64,000 nucleotides of DNA from Rhodamnia argentea (lineage: Eukaryota > Streptophyta > Magnoliopsida > Myrtales > Myrtaceae). Below are positions 56,779-64,000 of this stretch, piece after piece. The stretch's first letter is position 1, and each line of letters begins with the position of its first letter. The stretch is taken from assembly GCF_020921035.1 (NCBI RefSeq), contig NC_063157.1, positions 5,638,501 to 5,702,500 on the forward strand. The letters run 5' to 3'. Position numbers and translations under genes: made by a program. Under the pieces are notes generated by a model. That model saw nothing but the letters and a program-made list of their open reading frames with translations, made no database searches and was not told the origin of the DNA.

Positions 56779-59700
56779 ATGAACACGTCGCAGTTCATGG
56801 ACAAGCAGATCATGGATCTCGCGTCGCAAGGGTCGGCGCAGAGCAAGGACTTCATCGATCTCGCCACCGAGCACCACCACCACCACAGTTATCCCGAGGA
56901 GGAGCTGGACCACGCGGCCGTTCACGGCGGCAGGAACGGCAGCACGGGGGACGACGGCGACGATGGTGTGAAGAGGGAGGAGATCGTGCCGAGCTACGAT
57001 TTCCAGCCGATTCGCCCCATCGTTGTCTCCAATTCGCCGGCGCTTAGCTTTGACGGTGGATCGGCTAGGGCGTGGGGCTCCATCGATTCCAAGGCCAACG
57101 CGAACGCCGCGCCTGTCCGGGTAATGATCTGGTCTCCTCGAATTTGGTTTTGCTTGCGTGCGGATGGGATTCAGATAGGTCTTTTCCCGTTTGATTGAGT
57201 ATATTGAGTTTACTTGAATGATCATGTTGCTGTTGTGCTACTTGAATGATCATGTTGCTGTTGTGCTAAGTGATTGATATTGTTTTACATTTAGAGAGAC
57301 TCTTGCGGTTCTTTAACTTGGGTGTTTGGATTGGTTGAACTGCTTTCTTTCCTGTGTGAGTCTATGATTAGTATGGAGTTTGTACTTCACGGTGAATAGA
57401 GGTAGCAGAAGTTTGCAGGCACTAGTGTCCCTTTTGTATTGAGCATGTTTGCGGGGGTCCTGCTAGGAGTCCTAATGGCATGCTCGATGGGTTTTGATGG
57501 TTTAGTTATAGTGGTTACTAGACCAAATTAGGAAACTTGAAGCCTACATAAGGGAAGTAATTGGATCTGATATAAGAAGAGTATTGATAAAACATTTGAG
57601 GAGGGAAGGAAAATTACTATCCGAGTATAAATCGCTAGCCATTGTGAAAGCCCATGTTCTTTGAATTTGCATGGAGACGGAAATTGTCCTATGGAGAGAG
57701 CATTAATACAAATCTTGTTTCTCGAGTCAATTATGACTTTGTTGGAGTATCTTGCACAGTGGCTGTGGGCATGGCTATAGGTTTCCTGTTGCTTTGTAAA
57801 TTTTTAAGTTAGACAGTTCCAAGTATTTTGTTTAGTACAGTGTAGGAGAAAATACAGAATGACAAAAACAAATGTGTGGAGTATATGGGAGGAGTCTCTT
57901 GCAATTTTGGTCTAGGTCTCTTCTATGAAGTTCAGAAGAAAAGACAGCAAGAAAGGCACGAATGCTTGTAGGGGAAAAAAAAAGGAGAAAGAAGGTATGA
58001 TTACATTATTAACGTTTCGGGGGTGTAGCTCTGTTCTGGCTTTCTCTAAATCCAGTTTGTATATCGTTGACATGTCCCGCATGTATTCATTGACATTTCC
58101 ACGATGAATAATTGAATGGCATGTTATGGTTGTGTTTCAGATTATTTCTTAAAAGTTGCTGGCTTATTTATGTAGAGGAACTCCATATTTTTTTTTTTCA
58201 CAGAACTATAGTTCACTGGATTCCTTTGAACCTGCAAAAATCGTTGCCGAGAAGGATCACCGTGCCTTTGATGATTCAATGGTGTCTGAGATAGATCGAA
58301 CAATGAAGAAGCATGCTGATAGCTTGCTGCATGCATTGGAAGGTGTTAGTGCACGATTGACTCAGCTGGAGAGCAGAACTCGCAACCTCGAGAATTCTGT
58401 TGATGACTTGAAGGTATCAGTAGGAAACAATTATGGGACTACAGATGGGACAATGAGACAGTTGGAGAATATTCTCAGAGATGTAAGTTTTCCATATTTG
58501 CTTCCTTGTCCTGCTTGTTCTGTGTTACATGTTATGGACTCCAATGGCAAATCTGTGAAGGACTCGGACATTACGTTATGAGATGGCTTGATTGCGGGCA
58601 AAGTAGATGAGTTATTTTTTGTCCACTTAATTTGAGGACATTCCAGTTTCTTTGCTTATGGCTGTCCATTCTATGCAGGTGCAAGGAGGGGTACAGGTGT
58701 TAAAAGACAAACAAGAAATAATGGAGGCTCAGTTTCAGCTTGCAAAACTGCAAGTATCCAAGGCAGATCAGCAACAGGATAATCTGAAGGCTTCACATGT
58801 GGACTCCCAACAGCCGGTGCCATCCATTCCTCTGCAATCACTTCAGCAGACTTCTCCAGCTAGTTTTGCACAACCTTTGCCTGCTATGCCCAACCCTAAT
58901 GCTCCCCCCCCACCACCTCCTCAGCATAATCTACCACCTCCTCAACAAAATATACCACCTCCAGTTCAGCTTCCAAATCAGTTTCCTCCAACACAGATTT
59001 CTCATGTTCCTCAACGAGATCCTTATTTTCCCGCCCCAGCTCAAGCCCCAGAAGCTTCAAATCAGCAGTTCCAACTTCCTCCCACCCAGCAGCCACCTCC
59101 ACCTCTACCTCAAGCAGGTCCGCCTCATCACCAATACCAAACAGTTCCTCAGCCTCAGTTTTCGCAGCCACCACCCTCACCGCCACAGCACCCAAGCATG
59201 GGACCAGTAAATCCTCCTCAACCATCATTGCCCCACCATCCTGAAGAGACGCCATACATTCCATCTCAGACCTACCCACCAAGCCTCCGTCAGCCCTCTG
59301 CTCAGGCATCTAGTGGGCCTCCTCCGCCCCAACAGTTTTATGGGGCTGCACCACAGATGTTTGAGCCACCACTTAGCAGGTCTAGTTCAGGGTTTTCTGC
59401 TCCATACAGCCATCCATCTGGGCCTAGTGATATGCAGTATGGTGGAACTCCTCCGTATGGTAGTAGCTCCCCTATGAAATCTCAACCGCATACGCAGAGT
59501 GGTGGAATTGGTTATCCACAGCTTCCAACTGCTCGGGTACTTCCTCATGCTCTACCCACGGCATCTGCAGTTAGTGGCAACTCAGGTTCCAGTGGAACTG
59601 GAAACAGGGTTCCTATAGATGACGTGGTTGACAAAGTGACGACCATGGGTTTCCCAAGAGACCAGGTTAGGGCTACTGTTCGGAGGTTGACGGAGAGTGG

Positions 59701-59785
59701 ACAACCCGTGGATTTGAACATAGTGCTAGACAAGTTAATGAATGATTCAGATGTCCAGCCCCCTAGAGGTTGGTTCGGTCGGTAA
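56779..59785 (+). CDS. FLOE2: FLOE-family protein (DUF1421), prion-like seed hydration regulator
   Basis: FLOE1 of Arabidopsis undergoes water-dependent phase separation in the embryo and tunes germination; this is a family member. Three exons join in phase to 575 residues: 56779-57120, 58204-58482 and 58679-59785. The N-terminal part (1-114) is Asp/Ser/His-rich, with MDKQIMDLASQGS and a polyhistidine tract. Exon 2 encodes a coiled-coil nucleation region (SEIDRTMKKHADSLLHALEG, RLTQLESRTRNLENSVDDLK), which runs into exon 3 (QVLKDKQEIMEAQFQLAKLQ). Next is a ~270-residue Gln/Pro/Ser-rich disordered stretch, then the C-terminal UBA-like DUF1421 segment (VVDKVTTMGFPRDQVRATVR..GQPVDLNIVLDKL) and a PRGWFGR tail. 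All four family regions are present. FLOE2 rather than FLOE1 or FLOE3 is suggested by adjacency to APRF1, recalled for At5g14530/At5g14540. Intron 1 holds a 28-bp tandem duplication. Confidence 0.88.
57212..57267 (+). repeat. 28-bp perfect tandem duplication in FLOE intron 1
   Basis: The unit ACTTGAATGATCATG..TTGTGCT is repeated without a gap (57212-57239 and 57240-57267). It is perfect by eye and therefore probably recent. Confidence 0.85.
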
Positions 59786-61359
59786 TGTGATACTGCAGAT
59801 GCTCAATTCTATACAGTTGTCAGTTGCATCGTTCCTTGGCGACTTCACCAAAAGGAGCCATTTTCTTGGAGATCAGGTTTCTTCGCGCCGTGAATGTTCT
59901 GTCTTTGTTCATGCTCCCTTCTCCCTTTACTTTTCTGTCATGCCCTTGAGTGACGGCTCTATTTTGAATTGTTATTCTTGCTTGCAGAGCTCTTATCTAT
60001 GAATTGTTTCCATCTCTCTTGTGCATACTTAGTGTAATTCAAATTGTTTCTATCGCTTTAACTGTTCAGACTTATCATTCCCGGTCTTGTAGAGCTGTTT
60101 GCTTGGCTTCTATCAAATATGTGGGATTCTTATCGTGGATTTTGACACGCTCAAATGACTGTTTTAACACTCGAGCATCCTCTCCCACATAGATGCCAGT
60201 TTGGGTTGATTTCTTTAGTCGAATTGGCTGTGGAAATGGCACATGTAGGCGGGTCGGCTTAGATGAAGTTGATGCTTTTTCCTTGATTCCGAGAATGGTT
60301 CTTCTATTAACACAATGATTCGAAGCCTGAAGCCATGTTGCTGTCTGGGCATTTCTGGGTCTGGCGCATGGCAATTTTGTCGACGTACTGTAATAATTTC
60401 AGCGAGTCTGTTCTGTAACGCGGGTTAAATTGCTTGTTTACCATCTAGCGACATCCAAAACCAACCCCCGTCCCCCATTCGGTCTCGGACAACTCCTGGG
60501 GACTCCCGAGAAACTTACTATCGTCATTTGAATAAGTGAATGAAAAATCTAGGATTTAATTCATGAGAATGGCTTTATCTTTTTAAAAATAAAAATCATT
60601 TTGCAAAGTATAACTAGGCCACGGCATTTGAGCTCGGGTCCCTCAAGGCCGGGTCGGGTCAGGGAACTCGACTCTCGGCTCTCCCAAGGTCGAGCTCGAG
60701 TACCGGCTCCTGTTTTGGAGGGCCTCCCGTCCACGCCCGGAGTTCGAAGCAGCCGTGCCTAGGAGCCAACGTACATGCGACAGGCCCCCACAACCGAGTT
60801 CGAGCCCCTTGATGAACGTCCGCACGATATAACCAAACATGGAGAATGAATTAATTTTCCTTAAAAATAAGTTCCTTTAAAAATATACTCATTTCTCGTA
60901 TAATGAATGGAGCTTAAAGAGAGCATGTGCTCATAGACGAGTTATGAGATTATTATAATTTCGCGAGGGGCCGTGACCGATTGAAACTTGGATATGCATG
61001 ATAAATTTTATATCATAATGTTCGGTCATCACAGATAGACCGGGCTATTTTTTCACCGAAAATATCATTAAAGGAAAAAAAAATTTAATATAAATTTTTG
61101 TTTATTTGATGATTTAGGAAAGTGTTTTTTTTTTCGACCTTGTCAGAAGGAGAGTATAGAAGGTTTAAAGTTTGTGGCATAACCTCCCCCCCACACCCCC
61201 AAAAAAAAAAAAAGAAAAGACTTAGAAATTACTGAACTCAAAGGAAATTGCTATCATCTGATATTGTATCTAGTAAGGCTTAATTGGGCTTACATTGATC
61301 ACCCTAGCCATTATCCTCCGCAACATAGTAATAATGATAAAGACAGTCCCATTACATCT
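59786..61359 (+). other. FLOE 3' region and gene-free spacer
   Basis: Likely holds the FLOE 3' UTR and, from the other side, the 3' UTR of raffinose synthase. ORFs at 59742-60192, 60075-60374 and 60643-60840 show no domain. A GC-rich stretch at 60620-60800 with repeated GAGCTCG/CGAGCTCGAG and GGGTCGGGTC motifs stands out, but no function is seen. Confidence 0.4.
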
Positions 61360-63648
61360 CTAGAATGAGTACTCAACCTTGGACAGTTCTCCAGAACCTG
61401 TCCATGGAACTTGAACGATGACCATGTTCTCCTTGTATTCGAAAGTGACGTCGCGCCCGTCAATTTTGCAAGCTCTTGGCTCGATGGAGGCATAAACCCT
61501 CATTTCCCCTGCTCCTCTGACCCCGACTTCGGCCAAATTGCCCTTAAAGGACATGGACTGAATAGCTCCGCCGGTGTTGAGCATGTTGGCTAAGCCGATG
61601 GCAGCGAACTGCACCGGTTTCTCGGTCAAGATCGTGACCGGAGAGACGGTCACGAGCTCGAAGTTGAACGGCTCCAGTGAGATTTCCATGTCTTCAGAAG
61701 GCTTTGAGAGAGACAGCTTCTTGGACTTGAACATGTACATGGCAAATCCTTGTGCTCCTTCAATGGGTATAGGGTTCTTGCCACTGCTCCATTCAATGTC
61801 CTTGGGGTTGGTCTTGGACGTCACCGTTTGTGAGAACTGGGAGAAGCATTGGTTCCGTCTCGATTCGCGACACCATCCTCCTCCTTGGCAGTTGAATGCT
61901 CCGACAACACCAGTGTACTGTTGGAAAAGGAAAGCCGAAGAAAGCTTCATGTGAGATCGTCGCGAAGATTTCAAAAGAAACTGAGCCGAGAGCACCGGCA
62001 TATTTGGAACTGCTACGAATTATCCTACAGGTTAGAAGCTAAAGCTTGTTAATCTGTAACAGTCAACTGATGATCATCGTAATCTTACCTTGTTAAGGTT
62101 CCATATTTTGAGCATGGTCTTGCCATCATGCAGAGGATCTTCGAAAAGGCAATCCCTAGTCGGGAGGGCATAGTATTCACATCTCAGGATGGACCCGTCA
62201 GGCAACACAAGGGTCTTGAGCAGCTGGAAGTCGTGCTTCCCGACCGAGTCGCTCACGTAGATAGGGCCACCGGAGATGGCTCGAGAAGCGGCGTGGAACT
62301 CGGCGCACGGGTGCGTCGACTGGAACATGTCCCAATCCGGGTGGATGAAGTTGCCCATCCACAGGCTGTTGTATGCGCAATGCACCATGTGACACCCCTG
62401 GAGCCAAAACGTGCCGTTCGGGTCCCCCGATGGATCGGTGCACCAGAAATCATCGCCTATGTGAACATCAGAAACAGTGAATTGAAGCAATGGTCATCGG
62501 AGTATCAATCTCACTTACTCAGAGGACTAGAAAAAAGAACAAAATCATCATAAAATTGGCTTAGTAGACCGATGCGCGACTCTCAACATACCAACACGAC
62601 CGAGGGTAACGGCTTCGGTGCCGAGGAACATGAAATCATTGCAGTGCTCCATGCTAGCAATCACACCATTTCCCTTGAAATGTTTCCTAACAGAGGCTGT
62701 TAGGGCTTTGAAATAGGCCTTGGCAAGCTCTACCCTCCCACCGTAATCCTCGCACAACATTTCCAGCAACTGATACAGGCACATGGTCGCATGAAACAAC
62801 GTCAGACGATCCATTAATAACTGAAGGAAACAAATCCGAAGAGAGAAGTTGTCTAGGAATACTCACGTGAATGACATCCACCTTGACACCATCAATGCCA
62901 GCGGACGCCAAGTGCGAGTGAAGCCCCTCGTACATCTGATCCGCCTTCTCCGGTGGCACCAGCCCCACCCCGGTGTTCACGATCTTGTCCACAGCTAGAT
63001 CCTCCATCGTCATCTCGAGCCCAGGCGACAACTGGGGCTTGATCACGGTGGATTCCGGCAGGCCCGGCACCTCCGGCCTGATCCCACCCCAATACCCGCA
63101 GAATGCGTGCCACACGTAAACGTACTCCACGGTCCCAAACTCCTCCTTAAGGTCCTTAACGAAGGCCCCCATTCCCCTGGGCCCGCTGTGCTTCGCCTTC
63201 GGGCTCATGTAGTCCCTGAACTTGTAGTTCTCTTGGAACTTCAGGAGCCTGCAGGGCATCTGCTCGCCGGCCACGGTCTGGTTCATGCCTTCCTTTGTGA
63301 TTGGGTCCGTGTCGTGGGCGATGGACTGCCACCCGTCGTCGATCAGGACGAGCCCGGGCGGGCACCCACCCTCAACGAGGCCTGCAACGCCGTCCCATAT
63401 GCCCTGAGGGTGCACGGTGAGGTAGAACGCGTCCCACGTGCACCACCCGAACTTGTCCACCACGCCAGGAGGGGTCTTCTCCTCGAGGAGCTTGAAGGTG
63501 CCCAGGTGAGCCCGGGCCACCTTGATGGCGTCCTTGACCAGGGCGAATGGGTCCTCACCAGCATGCATGTAGAGAATGGCCCGGAACTTGCTCGCGGCAA
63601 CTTTGGTCGAGCCGCTCTCGACGCAAATGTCAATGCAATCGTCGTCAC
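61360..63648 (-). CDS. RS5: Raffinose synthase (galactinol-sucrose galactosyltransferase), 3' part
   Basis: The enzyme moves galactose from galactinol to sucrose, making raffinose for seed desiccation and cold or drought protection. Four exons are in the window: 63648-62867, 62769-62592, 62456-62089 and 61917-61360, joining in phase to about 628 residues plus stop. The full protein is about 780, so exon 1 (N-terminal ~150 residues) lies beyond the right edge. Motifs in order: GDDDCIDICVESGS, KFGWCTWDAFYLTVHPQG, LVLIDDGWQSI, TVAGEQMPCRLLKFQENYKF, GVKVDVIH (Asp in KVD is the likely GH36 nucleophile), SMEHCNDF, DDFWCTDPSGDPNGTFWLQG, FQSTHPCAEFHAASRAISGG, LPTRDCLFEDPLHDG, and a C-terminal beta domain with VGAFNCQGGGWCR. 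Stachyose synthase is less likely, since no large insertion is seen between the WCTWD and KVD blocks. The 63649-64000 stretch is intron or beyond. Confidence 0.93.
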
Positions 63649-64000
63649 CTAACGAAGAAAAAATCATCAGATCACCCATAATTCGGGGAGAGAATACATA
63701 TATGGAAGCACCAATCTTTTGTGTGGACCGTAGCACAATTTCCACAATTAAGTCCCTTAGAACCCTACGAAGTGTCCATATCAACTTGCGATTCTTGGGT
63801 TGATTTGACCTATGCCTACTGACCTTTCTTGATGATTTCTTCTGACGCAACACCATATTTATAGATAGTGGACTTAGCTTCTAAAAATGTAGGTGCACCA
63901 TAATTGATTGGAGCTCATGCATGCCCTACTTAAAGTCAAAATGTAAGCCAGGCTGTTTCATGCAATATTAAAAAGAACTGATTCTGGAGTTTATTTATTG

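Noticed and set aside
62128..63652. ORFs on the plus strand opposite raffinose synthase
   Set aside because: Antisense shadows; the minus-strand exons carry all enzyme motifs with correct splice sites.

Overview
This is a nuclear segment of a flowering plant. It has multi-exon genes with GT-AG introns, AT-rich intergenic DNA, CT/GA microsatellites in 5' leaders, a Copia LTR retrotransposon and many foldback or MITE-like repeats. Every recognisable protein matches plant families best. Gene content and order recalled from Arabidopsis point to a eudicot; the dispersed repeat families look like those of a woody rosid such as a Myrtaceae, but that placement is weak.

Layout. 1-2752: the 5' end (two exons) of a nucleoporin GP210/NUP210 gene on the minus strand, running off the left edge, with a degenerate ~340-bp tandem repeat in its second intron. 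3069-3792: a foldback repeat. 3897-8965: a complete but dead Copia element, minus strand, with two 301-bp LTRs and one gag-pol frame broken by four nonsense codons. 11126-16656: GPI transamidase subunit GAA1 (six exons). 19578-21008: an F-box/LRR gene. 21009-29007: gene-poor, repeat-rich DNA with a 631-bp tandem duplication. 29008-29349: a SIAMESE-related CDK inhibitor (SMR6 type, minus). 30585-33130: a nest of foldback repeats. 33411-38018: the CRL4 substrate receptor CDT2 (16 exons). 38019-45797: gene-poor, with a short hairpin and a well-delimited foldback transposon. 45798-46328: an LBD25-like LOB-domain gene. 50571-51095: a seed oleosin (minus). 52091-56181: a WDR82/Swd2-type WD40 protein (APRF1/S2L, ten exons, minus), head to head with a FLOE/DUF1421 gene (56779-59785, three exons). 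61360-63648: raffinose synthase (minus), whose first exon lies beyond the right edge.

There is no operon logic, but two themes recur. Two cell-cycle regulators (SMR and CDT2) each have an E2F-type site upstream. Three seed-desiccation genes (oleosin, FLOE, raffinose synthase) lie within 13 kb. From memory, the gene set corresponds to several Arabidopsis neighbourhoods at once (At5g40390-At5g40480, At3g27640-At3g27660, At5g14530-At5g14540 and At3g01560-At3g01570), so this window may keep an ancestral order that Arabidopsis has split among duplicated blocks. I found no tRNA or rRNA genes, CRISPR array or clearly novel protein system.
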